NCBI GenBank assembly: GCA_031554275.1
Contig: JAVBKB010000203.1
Coordinates: forward strand, 1 to 11,814
Length of the DNA stretch: 11,814 nt
Reading direction: 5' to 3'
Source: JAVBKB01 sp031554275
GTDB taxonomy: Bacteria > Bacillota > Bacilli > JARBTR01
Every line of letters begins with the position of its first letter. Within the stretch, counting starts at the first letter, position 1. The position numbers and the translations under genes are program-made. Below are positions 1 to 6,497 of this stretch, in pieces. The notes below the pieces were generated by a model, which was given only the letters and a program-made list of their open reading frames with translations, searched no databases and was not told where the DNA came from.

Positions 1-103
1 CCTACGCTATCTCTACCTAAATACTAGAATCTAGCATTTTTTCAAATTAGCATTTTCGCCTTATATAAATAACAAACTTTTACTCAAGATCGATTATATT
101 TTT

Positions 104-682
104 TTAAATATCAATCCCAAAATTCTTGCATAGCTCTCCTAAACCGCCGGAGAAACCGCTCCCAACTGCATTAAACTTCCATTCGCTACCATGCTTGTAC
201 AACTCACACACGATTACCACAGTTTCAATCGAGAAATCTTCGCCTAAATCATAACGCATTAACTCTTGCTCATTACTAGCATCCAACACACGAACAAAAG
301 CATTTGAAATCTGACCAAAATTCTGTTTACGCTCCACCGCTTCATGGATTGTAACTGCAAAAGAAATCTTTTCCACATAATCTGGTAATTTACCAAACTC
401 AACTGTCAACTGCTCATCATCGCCATCACCTTCACCAGTACGATTGTCACCAGTGTGGATAACAGCATCTGTTTTGCTCTTCAAATTGTTATAAAAAATA
501 AAATCCTCTTCAAACTGGGTTTTTCCAGAAGCATCTGTGAGAAACGCACTTGCGTCTAAATCAAAATCATTGTTGCCAGCATATTTATTCGTATCCCAAC
601 CAAGACCAATAATAACCTTTGTCATTCCTGGATTTGTTTTCGTTAAATCAACCTTTTGACCCTTCATTAAAGAAACTGCCAT
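104..682 (-). CDS. yceE: TerD-family stress protein, third of a tandem trio
   Basis: A 192-residue TerD-domain protein. It has the family opening MAVSLMKGQKVDLTK, the GLGWDTNKY strand near residues 26-34, an acidic FDLDAS motif at 40-45 and GDNRTGEGDGDDE at 78-90; in TerD structures these acidic motifs bind calcium. The length matches the family's usual ~190 residues. The ATG at 682 is preferred over an in-frame ATG at 700, because AGGAG lies 8 nt before it and the upstream ATG would sit on that ribosome binding site. It is the last of three TerD genes on this strand, with about 100 bp after the second gene and no obvious terminator between. The order and sequence types match Bacillus yceC-yceD-yceE, so the symbol is by position and similarity from memory. 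TerD proteins are linked to tellurite, phage and envelope stress resistance, but the biochemical role is unsettled. Family certain; symbol less so. Confidence 0.93.
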   Translation of the reverse strand: MAVSLMKGQKVDLTKTNPGMTKVIIGLGWDTNKYAGNNDFDLDASAFLTDASGKTQFEEDFIFYNNLKSKTDAVIHTGDNRTGEGDGDDEQLTVEFGKLPDYVEKISFAVTIHEAVERKQNFGQISNAFVRVLDASNEQELMRYDLGEDFSIETVVIVCELYKHGSEWKFNAVGSGFSGGLGELCKNFGIDI

Positions 683-782
683 CGATAACACTCCTATCAT
701 TTAGTAAACATTCTTCTAGAAACTAGTAACCAAAATAACTATTTTATGAAATAACTTAGTGTCTCTATTTACTCAAAAACGA

Positions 783-1358
783 TTACGATAAACCAAAGTC
801 ACGAATCAGTGATGTTAATCCACCCTGATATCCGCTACCGATCGCATTAAACTTCCATTCCGCACCGTTGCGATACAACTCGCCTACAACAACTGCTGTT
901 TCAATTGAGAAATCCTCGCCTAAGTCATAACGAATTAACTCTTCATTAGTTGCAGCGTTGACAATCCGAACAAAAGAGTTAGCAACTTGACCAAAATTCT
1001 GACGTCTTTCTTCCGCTTCATGAATCGTGATCGCAAAAGAAATCTTACTAATTTCTGCAGGCACAGCACTTAGATCAACATTGATTTGCTCATCATCGCC
1101 ATCACCATCACCAGTAAGATTATCACCAGTGTGTTTAACCGCACCAGCGCCACCGACCGCGTTATTGTAGAACACAAAGTCAGTATCCTTGGCACACTTT
1201 CCCTCGGCGTTCAATAGAAATACTGAAGAATCGAGGTCGAAAGCGCCTCCCCCGTCATACTTATTCGTATCCCAACCTAGACCAACGACAATATTATTCA
1301 AGCCTGGGTTTGACTTTGTTAAGTCAACTTTTTGACCTTTTGATAGATTAATAGCCAT
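783..1358 (-). CDS. yceD: TerD-family stress protein, second of a tandem trio
   Basis: A 191-residue TerD-domain protein very close to its downstream neighbour. It has MAINLSKGQKVDLTK at the start, GLGWDTNKYDGG at 26-37, FDLDSS at 40-45 and GDNLTGDGDGDDE at 78-90, the acidic sites expected to bind calcium. The central HEAEERRQNFGQ and C-terminal EWKFNAIGSGYQGGL blocks are also shared along the family. The ATG start is supported by AAAGGAG nine bases upstream. It follows the first TerD gene by only 32 bp, so the two are almost certainly co-transcribed. It is the member most like the canonical TerD/YceD consensus. Likely a cytoplasmic stress protein; no enzymatic residues are visible. The symbol rests on gene order and resemblance to Bacillus YceD. 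Confidence 0.94.
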   Translation of the reverse strand: MAINLSKGQKVDLTKSNPGLNNIVVGLGWDTNKYDGGGAFDLDSSVFLLNAEGKCAKDTDFVFYNNAVGGAGAVKHTGDNLTGDGDGDDEQINVDLSAVPAEISKISFAITIHEAEERRQNFGQVANSFVRIVNAATNEELIRYDLGEDFSIETAVVVGELYRNGAEWKFNAIGSGYQGGLTSLIRDFGLS

Positions 1359-1390
1359 TTGAAAAAGCTCCTTTAGGTTTTTTTGTAAAA

Positions 1391-1969
1391 CTAACGATAC
1401 TTCTCAGCAATTGATTTTAATCCTGAATCTGTAGTTCCATCACCTATTGCATTAAATTTCCACTCACCATTGTGACGATAGATTTCTCCTGTATACAAAG
1501 TAGTTAGGTTATCATAGTTGTCAGAAAGAGAAAATTTCACAAGCTCAGAATTGTTACTTGCATTAACGATTCGGATAAAGGCATTTTGAATCAGACCAAA
1601 GTGTTGTTTTCGTGCAACACAATCATAGATGTTAACGATGAACACAATCTTTTGAATATGTGCAGGCACTTGATTCAAATCTACCAACACTTGCTCGTCA
1701 TCACCATCACCTTCACCAGTGATATTGTCACCAGTATGCTGAACGCTTTTGCAGTTACTTTTCAAATTACCGAAATAAACCAATTCCGCTAATTTCTCAT
1801 TACTATCTAACATTAGAACAGATGCATCACAATCGATAGGAGCCGGTCTGCTGAATAGACCACTTTTCTGCTTCACTGGGTCCCAACCAAGACCAACCAT
1901 GAGTTTTGACAATCCAGCATTTCCTTTAGTTAAATCAATCTTCTGACCTTTTGCTAATGAAATTGACAT
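1391..1969 (-). CDS. yceC: Divergent TerD-family protein, first gene of the ter-like operon
   Basis: A 192-residue TerD-domain protein that differs from the two downstream paralogues. After GLGWDP there is an extra loop (about residues 33-45, KQKSGLFSRPAP). The first acidic motif is DCDAS (46-50) rather than DLDAS, and the C-terminus ends SIAEKYR. The second calcium-type motif GDNITGEGDGDDE is intact at 80-92. This loop-containing, DCDAS form resembles the YceC type, which is first in the Bacillus yceCDE cluster, as here. The ATG at 1969 is chosen over a TTG two codons upstream because AAGGTGG lies 7 nt before it. A TATAAT-containing promoter lies about 60 bp upstream. Probably acts with the two other TerD proteins in envelope or metal stress; this is family knowledge, not shown by the sequence. 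Confidence 0.93.
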   Translation of the reverse strand: MSISLAKGQKIDLTKGNAGLSKLMVGLGWDPVKQKSGLFSRPAPIDCDASVLMLDSNEKLAELVYFGNLKSNCKSVQHTGDNITGEGDGDDEQVLVDLNQVPAHIQKIVFIVNIYDCVARKQHFGLIQNAFIRIVNASNNSELVKFSLSDNYDNLTTLYTGEIYRHNGEWKFNAIGDGTTDSGLKSIAEKYR

Positions 1970-2031
1970 TTTCAAACCACCTTTTTATTTTTCAACTTAT
2001 TTTCAGACAAATTTGTATCCAGTCCTACTTT

Positions 2032-2060
2032 ATTATACAAAACCTACTATGAAATAGAAA
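2032..2060 (-). promoter_or_regulatory. Probable SigA promoter of the TerD operon
   Basis: On the minus strand a perfect TATAAT lies at 2037-2032. A weak TTTCTA sits at the -35 position (2060-2055) with a 17-bp spacer. The transcript would begin near 2025, giving a leader of about 55 nt before the first TerD gene. I looked for SigB-type (GTTT/GGGTAT) and ECF-type (TGAAAC/CGTA) boxes, which drive the Bacillus homologues, and saw none. Confidence 0.5.
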
Positions 2061-2175
2061 CGGTTTATTTTTCACTTTAAAAGGAAATTGGAAATCAGAC
2101 TAAAGGATATTCGAGTGGGAAATGAAATTTTTCAACTGTATGAATTCTTTTATACAAGAATTAATCTAAAATTCT

Positions 2176-2490
2176 CTACAACAGATTTACCCATTCACGT
2201 TGAGCATACAGCACTCTAACAATATTCACTGTATTCTGCTTTTCGTTCACAATATAAAATACAATGAAATTTTTGACAAGAAGCTTTCGAAAACCTAACT
2301 GCGCAAGTCTTTCATCCAAAACCAGTGCATTACGTTTGGGAAGAGATCGCAAACTAAGGATAGCTTCATCAATCGTATCCATCTTCTTTAATGCTAGTTC
2401 AGGTTCATAAAGTTCATTGCTAATGTAACGGGCAAGTAATCTCAAGTCTGATTCGGCAGGAGCGGAAACTTCAATTCTAAAGTTGTCCAT
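2176..2490 (-). CDS. RelE/ParE-superfamily toxin of a type II toxin-antitoxin pair
   Basis: A 104-residue protein with the compact RelE/ParE layout. An N-terminal strand and helix (FRIEVSAPAESDLRLLARYI) is followed by a second helix with LALKKMDTIDEAILSLRSLP. Then come the beta strands FRKLLVKNFIVFYIVNE and TVNIVRVLYAQREW, the usual C-terminal signature (V-x-R-V-L-x-x-R-x-W). Members either cleave mRNA on the ribosome (RelE/YoeB) or inhibit gyrase (ParE); the sequence does not settle which. Its ATG lies inside the 3' end of the antitoxin gene (14-bp overlap), so translation is probably coupled. Length is normal and the gene looks intact. Antitoxin-first order and the overlap strongly support a functional pair. 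Confidence 0.9.
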   Translation of the reverse strand: MDNFRIEVSAPAESDLRLLARYISNELYEPELALKKMDTIDEAILSLRSLPKRNALVLDERLAQLGFRKLLVKNFIVFYIVNEKQNTVNIVRVLYAQREWVNLL

Positions 2491-2749
2491 CTCGAATCCC
2501 TGCTTTAATCTCCTTAATCACATCCTCATATGGACGTGTTTTTCCTTGCTGCATTGCTTCTACCCCTTCATCCAACAAACGATACAATTCCGACTTTCCA
2601 CTTAGCATCTCGTAAACCTCAATGCTCATTACGGCTAGATCACCCTGACCATTCTTAGTAATGAAAACAGGCTCTCGGTGCTTATGGCAAAATGTTGAAA
2701 TATCGTTATAGTTATTGCGTAAATCTGTACTTGACTTTATGACTGGCAT
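2477..2749 (-). CDS. Phd/YefM-family antitoxin
   Basis: A 90-residue antitoxin. The N-terminal half (MPVIKSSTDLRNNYNDIS, then EPVFITKNGQGDLAVMSIEVYEML) is the DNA-binding Phd/YefM fold. The charged, probably flexible C-terminus (about residues 60-90) would wrap the toxin. The ATG at 2749 has a textbook AGGAGG seven bases upstream; longer in-frame readings upstream would cross the promoter and are rejected. It overlaps the downstream toxin gene. Such antitoxins repress their own operon together with the toxin. Consistent with that, the upstream promoter is framed by an inverted repeat. Confidence 0.92.
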   Translation of the reverse strand: MPVIKSSTDLRNNYNDISTFCHKHREPVFITKNGQGDLAVMSIEVYEMLSGKSELYRLLDEGVEAMQQGKTRPYEDVIKEIKAGIRDGQL

Positions 2750-2760
2750 ATTAACTCCTC

Positions 2761-2809
2761 CTAAAGATATTATAGCTTTATTATATACAAATTTCTTTAG
2801 AATTGTCAT
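2761..2809 (-). promoter_or_regulatory. Promoter and candidate operator of the toxin-antitoxin operon
   Basis: On the minus strand ATGACA (2809-2804, five of six matches to TTGACA) and a perfect TATAAT (2785-2780) are separated by 18 bp. A perfect 7-bp inverted repeat, CTAAAGA at 2761-2767 and TCTTTAG at 2794-2800, brackets the -10 box. It would place a repressor on both sides of the start site, as expected for autoregulation by a Phd/YefM antitoxin. The promoter reading is good; the operator role is inferred. Confidence 0.6.
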
Positions 2810-2865
2810 TGAATTTAAACCTTTTAAAAAAGTGTTTCCCCTAATGACTCGTTTTGAAATATGAA

Positions 2866-3190
2866 TCAATCTAAATCGAGTTCTTCGTCTAGGTCATTAA
2901 CGTGTCAGCTACTTCTTCAAGTGATGTGGATTTGTTTTGAATTAGTGTTGATGCATAGGCACGAAACACGACACCATCAATTTGTTGTTTCATAACTTCG
3001 GTGCAAGGATGGGCAGTATTGTAATACCCCATCATTGCCTTTCTCACTGGCATTGCCACAAACATACCTCATTACTCTTGGTGATTCGCAAACCCTTTAC
3101 AGCAAAACTTCCATCGAGAACAAGATTGGCGAATGCCTTTAATGGTCTTCCATCTTCGATTGTCTTTGTGATTTTTGCTGACACTTTCAT
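2866..3190 (-). pseudogene. SpoVG-domain protein gene, broken by two frameshifts
   Basis: From the ATG at 3190 (AGGAGG seven bases upstream) the frame reads MKVSAKITKTIEDGRPLKAF, then NLVLDGSFAVKGLRITKSNE. This is the SpoVG pattern of an N-terminal strand followed by 'LDxxFxVxxxRV'. The frame is then lost near 3067-3068. One restored G gives GMFVAMPVRK (the SpoVG hallmark FVAMP), then NTAHPCTEVMKQQIDGVVF and RAYASTLIQ up to a stop at 2889. A second restored G near 2895 would continue into an acidic tail DLDEELDLD ending at 2866. SpoVG proteins are small nucleic-acid-binding regulators; versions with long acidic tails occur on mobile elements. Both lesions are one-base losses in G runs, so sequencing error is possible. 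Family assignment is confident. Confidence 0.75.
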
Positions 3191-3223
3191 GTGAAATCCT
3201 CCTGGAAATTTTTTTCAAGACAA

Positions 3224-3254
3224 CAAAAAACTCCAGACCATTTTGATCTGAAGT
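3224..3254 (-). terminator. Intrinsic terminator after the Fic gene
   Basis: On the minus strand ACTTCAGATC (3254-3245) pairs with GGTCTGGAGT (3239-3230), giving ten pairs including two G-U wobbles around a five-base loop. A run of six T's (3230-3225) follows directly. It starts 11 bases after the Fic stop codon, so it closes the zinc-protein/Fic transcription unit. Confidence 0.75.
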
Positions 3255-3264
3255 GCATCGTGAT

Positions 3265-3975
3265 TTAAAACTCTAATTCTTGCTCAGCTTCTTTATTCAA
3301 AAACTTTTGCATTCTCTGAACTTCTTCTTCAAGAAGGGTTTTAGCAAACTCAATAAAGTTCTTTATTTGTTTGTCATTTAACAATTCGATGTATCTTGCT
3401 TTATCATCAGCTCGAATTACCAGTGGAGGTATGTCATTTTCAAGCAGGGAGTAATTCAGCACTATACGCCCAGTTCGTCCATTTCCATCAGAAAACGGAT
3501 GAATTCTTTCGAATTGAACATGTGTTTCTAGAATCGCTTCTAACTTTTCATCCTCAGATTGACTGTTTTTCAACCGATAATCCAAATTATCAACTAACTG
3601 TGCCATCATTTGCGGCACTTGGGTAGGATGTGTAGTTTCAAAATCAGCTCCTAGAATCATGTTCTCATTTTTCTTGAACTGGCCCTTGTCATGTTGCAGT
3701 CGATCTGTCAGCTTTTCATGAATTGTCTTGATTACATCTATCGATAACGGAACACTGTTTCCAATGCTTTCAATTACAAATTCAAAGGCTTGTTGGTGAT
3801 TTTTCACTTCATAAATTTCTCTTAGACTAAAATGCTTACTGCCATTCACTTGATTGTGCAAAATAATCGAAACTGTTTCTGCAAGCGTAATAGTGTTGCC
3901 CTCAATTGCACTGGAATGATGGGCAAGGCGAACAAGAATATCTTGCAAGTATTCCTCTGTAAATTGATTATTCAT
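3265..3975 (-). CDS. Fic-domain protein (probable AMP-transferase)
   Basis: A 236-residue Fic protein. The catalytic motif HPFSDGNGRTGR is complete at 159-170: H159 is the general base, the aspartate and asparagine position metal and phosphates, and the arginines hold the nucleotide. An upstream beta-hairpin 'flap' region (about 98-117) should guide the target peptide. Residues 19-28 read HHSSAIEGNT, matching the (S/T)xxxE(G/N) inhibitory helix in N-terminal position, so E25 would block ATP binding until relieved. This is the class II arrangement, with auto-inhibition in cis rather than by a separate antitoxin. The ATG at 3975 has GAGGTG five bases upstream. It lies 38 bp after the cysteine-rich gene, probably on the same transcript, and ends at a good terminator. 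The target protein is unknown. Confidence 0.93.
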   Translation of the reverse strand: MNNQFTEEYLQDILVRLAHHSSAIEGNTITLAETVSIILHNQVNGSKHFSLREIYEVKNHQQAFEFVIESIGNSVPLSIDVIKTIHEKLTDRLQHDKGQFKKNENMILGADFETTHPTQVPQMMAQLVDNLDYRLKNSQSEDEKLEAILETHVQFERIHPFSDGNGRTGRIVLNYSLLENDIPPLVIRADDKARYIELLNDKQIKNFIEFAKTLLEEEVQRMQKFLNKEAEQELEF

Positions 3976-4013
3976 TGTCGCACCTCAATTTGTGGTTAAT
4001 TTCTGTCACTATT

Positions 4014-4361
4014 TTATCTTTTGGGATTTGATTTGTCACTTTTCCGATCACGCATTTTTTCTTTGTAAGGATCCTTAATTCTTTTTCTAATTTTAAAATT
4101 CCGAGAAATTTCGTCTTGAGTTAAATGATTTCTAGATTCCAGAATTGCTTCAAGAGGTGTATCAGGTCTATTGGCACAAAACATACACTCTGGATCATTG
4201 CAACCTTTCTCAAGCCACTCATTACATTCCGGACAAATAAAAGCATCGTATTTGTAGAAATAAAGTATTACTGAGCTACAATGTTCACAATTCCCACGAA
4301 CCACCTGTGTTACTTCTTTCCAGCAGTTTTTTAATCTTCGTCTGTTTTTCTTTTTTGACAT
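4014..4361 (-). CDS. Small cysteine-rich (zinc-ribbon-like) protein of unknown function
   Basis: A basic protein of 115 residues with two probable metal sites. CEHC (25-28) with CPEC (43-46) makes a four-cysteine ribbon. C54, C59 and C62 (GCNDPECMFC) form a second partial cluster. The N-terminus (MSKKKNRRRLKNCWKEV) and C-terminus (IRKRIKDPYKEKMRDRKSDK) are strongly basic, suggesting nucleic-acid contact. I do not recognise the family. The start is uncertain. The ATG at 4361 is used here, but there is no strong ribosome binding site; in-frame GTG codons lie just upstream, and a TTG at 4394 is also open. It precedes the Fic gene by 38 bp and probably shares its promoter, so it may regulate or accompany Fic; that is inference. 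Confidence 0.6.
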   Translation of the reverse strand: MSKKKNRRRLKNCWKEVTQVVRGNCEHCSSVILYFYKYDAFICPECNEWLEKGCNDPECMFCANRPDTPLEAILESRNHLTQDEISRNFKIRKRIKDPYKEKMRDRKSDKSNPKR

Positions 4362-4397
4362 GTCATCACTCACTGGGTTTACCAATGTCGTCAAAAT

Positions 4398-4438
4398 GAT
4401 AGCAAAATAGATTTCTACTCAAAGTAGTTATTGCTATC
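4398..4438 (-). repeat. Nested inverted repeat at the predicted transcript start of the zinc-protein/Fic unit
   Basis: GATAGCAA (4398-4405) and TTGCTATC (4431-4438) are a perfect 8-bp inverted repeat. Inside it is CTACT (4415-4419) with AGTAG (4423-4427) around a three-base loop. In RNA this folds as two stacked short stems. It lies immediately downstream of the predicted -10 box, so the mRNA would begin at the foot of the stem. It could be an mRNA-stabilising 5' hairpin, an operator or a decayed terminator; there is no T run. Confidence 0.5.
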
Positions 4439-4444
4439 TCGTTA

Positions 4445-4473
4445 AGTATACTATGAAAACTTAATGTGGTCAG
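4445..4473 (-). promoter_or_regulatory. Possible promoter of the zinc-protein/Fic unit
   Basis: On the minus strand TATACT (4450-4445) matches five of six bases of the -10 box. CTGACC (4473-4468) matches four of six of the -35 box, with a 17-bp spacer. The start point would fall at about 4438, the first base of the nested inverted repeat. It lies just downstream of the remnant at 4482-4793. Confidence 0.4.
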
Positions 4474-4481
4474 TTAAGGAT

Positions 4482-4793
4482 TTAAAATGCCCAACGATGA
4501 TCTGATGGCAAACATGTATCACAAAGCAACACTCCATCAACTTCCGCACCGTTACAAAGTCCCACAACAACTTTATCTTTTTCTCGGTCAGTCACCCAAG
4601 TTCCACCTTTAATCTAGTTTATCAACGACAACGAAATCAGTACATTCAAAAATAATTTCAAAATTTCCAGTAAACAAAATATATTCAAAACCATCATCAA
4701 GCTTTGCAAACGTCAGTGCGATGACTGTTTGAATAGTAATGCCTCCGTCATTTCTGGCTTAAACGATTTTGTTACATCATAAGCATTATCACT
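4482..4793 (-). pseudogene. Frame-broken remnant of an unrecognised gene
   Basis: No intact gene is present between 4395 and 4802, but three protein-like stretches follow each other on the minus strand in changing frames. The first (4793-4713) contains SDNAYDVTKSFKPEMTEALL. The second (about 4740-4609, next frame) contains TVIALTFAKLDDGFEYIL and NFEIIFECTDFVVVDKLD. The third (ending at 4482, back in the first frame) reads IKGGTWVTDREKDKVVV, then GLCNGAEVDGVLLCDTCLPS. Two indels, near 4740 and 4612, would join them into one protein of about 100 residues. An alternative is a 37-codon gene at 4482-4595 with a GTG start and AGGTGG seven bases upstream. Codons look coding throughout, but I recognise no family. 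The remnant begins directly after the TPR gene's stop, so it was probably the last gene of that operon. Confidence 0.4.
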
Positions 4794-4802
4794 AAAAAAT
4801 TA

Positions 4803-5867
4803 TTATTGGTGTCTTGGACAATCAAGCAAATAGCAACCGTACATAAAGTACAATTCTAATTTTGGCATGGGCTTGAAATTTTCATTCGTAACTTTAAAAT
4901 ATGTAGTTTCGATGTCTTTCTTTTCCGTAGAATAGCTAGCAACGACTTCTTCTCGATCCTCAAAGGTAAAGTTTTCATCAAGTTCGTCATTCATTGCCTC
5001 GAGGATATCTTTTTCTTTTCTTGAGATAACTTCACTAAACTTTAATGAAAGTTGCTCCTTCTTCCCCAAAATGTTTAAACAATAAAAATATGCACCTAAC
5101 CAACTTGCATTCTCATAATACTTAGTCGTATCAAACATTGCGTTATGCGATGCAAATTCATCACATAAATAAAACAAGTCTGCTATTTGGAACTCACTAA
5201 TGGAATCGTCAAGTTCACTAAGTTTTGCTAGCTTATTTGCCATTGCCAATGCTTCAATTAAATCATCTGTCTCAAAACAACAAACTCCAAATCCAAACAT
5301 GACTTTCGTGTCAGTAGGATAGTTTTGATACAACTTTTCAAATACCACTTTAGCCTTTAAAACTTCTCCATTTTGGTGGAGGGCAACTGCATAATTGTAA
5401 TGGTACTTCATCACTTCACTTAGTGCTTGAGCTGTTTCAAATAACGAAACTGCCTCACGATAGTTTCCTTGATCTGCATAGAATCTGCCGAGAACATCAT
5501 ACGCATTTGGTGTTTGCGGATTTAAATTTATTGCTTTTATCAAATAATCCATACAACCTTCAGTACTATAGTTTTCTTCGTAGAAAAAAGCCAAGTTCGT
5601 ATACAACCGTGTTTTTTCATCAACACTCAGTTCAGATTCATAATTGACGAGTGCTTCCTCCATTATATCTTTTGAAAAATCAGAATCCATTCGGAGCTCC
5701 ATAAATACAGCTGCTAGTTGACTGCGAGCAATTATATCCTTGGGATTTTTAAAAATCCGCTTCTCCAAAAAATCTTTGTACTCTTCGAAAATTTGGACGT
5801 AATCATCATAGGACTCTTTTTCAACAATCGCTCGCTTAATACGATCAATATAATCCTTTATTTCCAT
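4803..5867 (-). CDS. Tetratricopeptide-repeat protein of unknown function
   Basis: A 354-residue soluble helical protein. TPR units are recognisable at about 86-118 (YTNLAFFYEENYSTEGCM, LIKAINLNP), 120-152 (YDVLGRFYADQGNYREAV) and 154-186 (YNYAVALHQNGEVLKAKVVF). A fourth, more diverged unit begins near 188 (FGFGVCCFETDDLIEALAMA). The N-terminal 80 residues are also helical and charged. TPR arrays are protein-binding scaffolds; no catalytic motif is present. GAGGT precedes the ATG by a few bases and overlaps the stop of the upstream GNAT gene (9-bp gap), so the two are translated from one message. The C-terminus (LYFMYGCYLLDCPRHQ) ends rather abruptly and may be slightly truncated. In this context a partner-binding or immunity role is possible but unproven. 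Confidence 0.8.
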   Translation of the reverse strand: MEIKDYIDRIKRAIVEKESYDDYVQIFEEYKDFLEKRIFKNPKDIIARSQLAAVFMELRMDSDFSKDIMEEALVNYESELSVDEKTRLYTNLAFFYEENYSTEGCMDYLIKAINLNPQTPNAYDVLGRFYADQGNYREAVSLFETAQALSEVMKYHYNYAVALHQNGEVLKAKVVFEKLYQNYPTDTKVMFGFGVCCFETDDLIEALAMANKLAKLSELDDSISEFQIADLFYLCDEFASHNAMFDTTKYYENASWLGAYFYCLNILGKKEQLSLKFSEVISRKEKDILEAMNDELDENFTFEDREEVVASYSTEKKDIETTYFKVTNENFKPMPKLELYFMYGCYLLDCPRHQ

Positions 5868-5876
5868 TCAATTACC

Positions 5877-6437
5877 TCACAACATATCAACATTGTAGAT
5901 TGATTTCTTATTGAAAAATCCCATTTCAAAATCACACGATTCCAGAACAAGACCTACTTGGATTTTCGGGCCCAAAATCATAATTAGAAATATAGTATCG
6001 TCTCTCTGAAATGATGTGACTTGCTCAAAGCCAAATCTCTGATAAAGCCGAATTGCGCGCTGATTAACACTTGCAACTGTCAACCTGATCGGTCTTTTAT
6101 TTGCTTCATTTTTTATAAATGACAAAATTGCAGAGAAGAAGTGACTGCCGTACCCTTTTCCTGTCCAATCTGGTTTTACCCCAATTCCTATATCAAAATA
6201 GTCTTCGTTGTATACACCAAATTGCCTACCTACGGGTACTTGTGCAGCATTTCCGACACAATAGTACGCAACTAATTCACCCAACTGATTTACAACTGCA
6301 TGGTAGTGATTTCCCAACATTTCCTTAACATTTTCTGGCGTAGTTTCATTGTTATAGAAATCATACGGCGCTCGATATTTCCAACTCAAAATTTCCTTTG
6401 CATAAGTCTCATTCATATCCTTGGCAGCTAATTGCAC
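5877..6437 (-). CDS. GNAT-family N-acetyltransferase
   Basis: A 186-residue GNAT protein. The N-terminal ILSWKYRAPYDFYNN segment (16-30) is common in one GNAT subgroup. Motif A is intact: a strand FDIGIGVKPDW (81-91) followed by the acetyl-CoA pyrophosphate loop GKGYGS (93-98). Motif B reads NQRAIRLYQRFGFE (125-138). It should move an acetyl group from acetyl-CoA to an amine on a small molecule or protein; the substrate is unknown. The start used is GTG at 6437 with AAAAAGG about ten bases upstream; an internal ATG at 6416 has poor spacing. After the expected fold end (FLIMIL, residue 155) there are some 31 extra residues not typical of the family, perhaps from a read-through or a fused remnant. 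It lies 9 bp before the TPR gene. Confidence 0.85.
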   Translation of the reverse strand: MQLAAKDMNETYAKEILSWKYRAPYDFYNNETTPENVKEMLGNHYHAVVNQLGELVAYYCVGNAAQVPVGRQFGVYNEDYFDIGIGVKPDWTGKGYGSHFFSAILSFIKNEANKRPIRLTVASVNQRAIRLYQRFGFEQVTSFQRDDTIFLIMILGPKIQVGLVLESCDFEMGFFNKKSIYNVDML

Positions 6438-6497
6438 AAAATCACGACCTTTTTGAAAAAAACCATTTATTTGTTAAACCAAACTGCTACTTTGCAA

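Noticed and set aside
32..56. Direct repeat TAGCATTTT, twice at 16-bp spacing
   Set aside because: Short, AT-rich and without a third copy; no link to a promoter or gene in view.
1586..1792. 68-codon plus-strand open frame
   Set aside because: It lies wholly inside the divergent TerD gene on the other strand and has no ribosome binding site or family signature.
104..1969. Calling the TerD cluster a tellurite-resistance determinant
   Set aside because: Only TerD-type genes are visible; no TerC-type membrane gene or other ter genes lie within the window, and the family name does not prove the phenotype.
2143..2162. AATTCTT/AAGAATT inverted repeat after the toxin gene
   Set aside because: The seven-pair stem is almost all A-T, with no T run, so it is too weak to call a terminator.
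2982..3194. 70-codon plus-strand open frame
   Set aside because: It is the complement of the broken SpoVG-domain gene, whose family motifs are clear on the minus strand.
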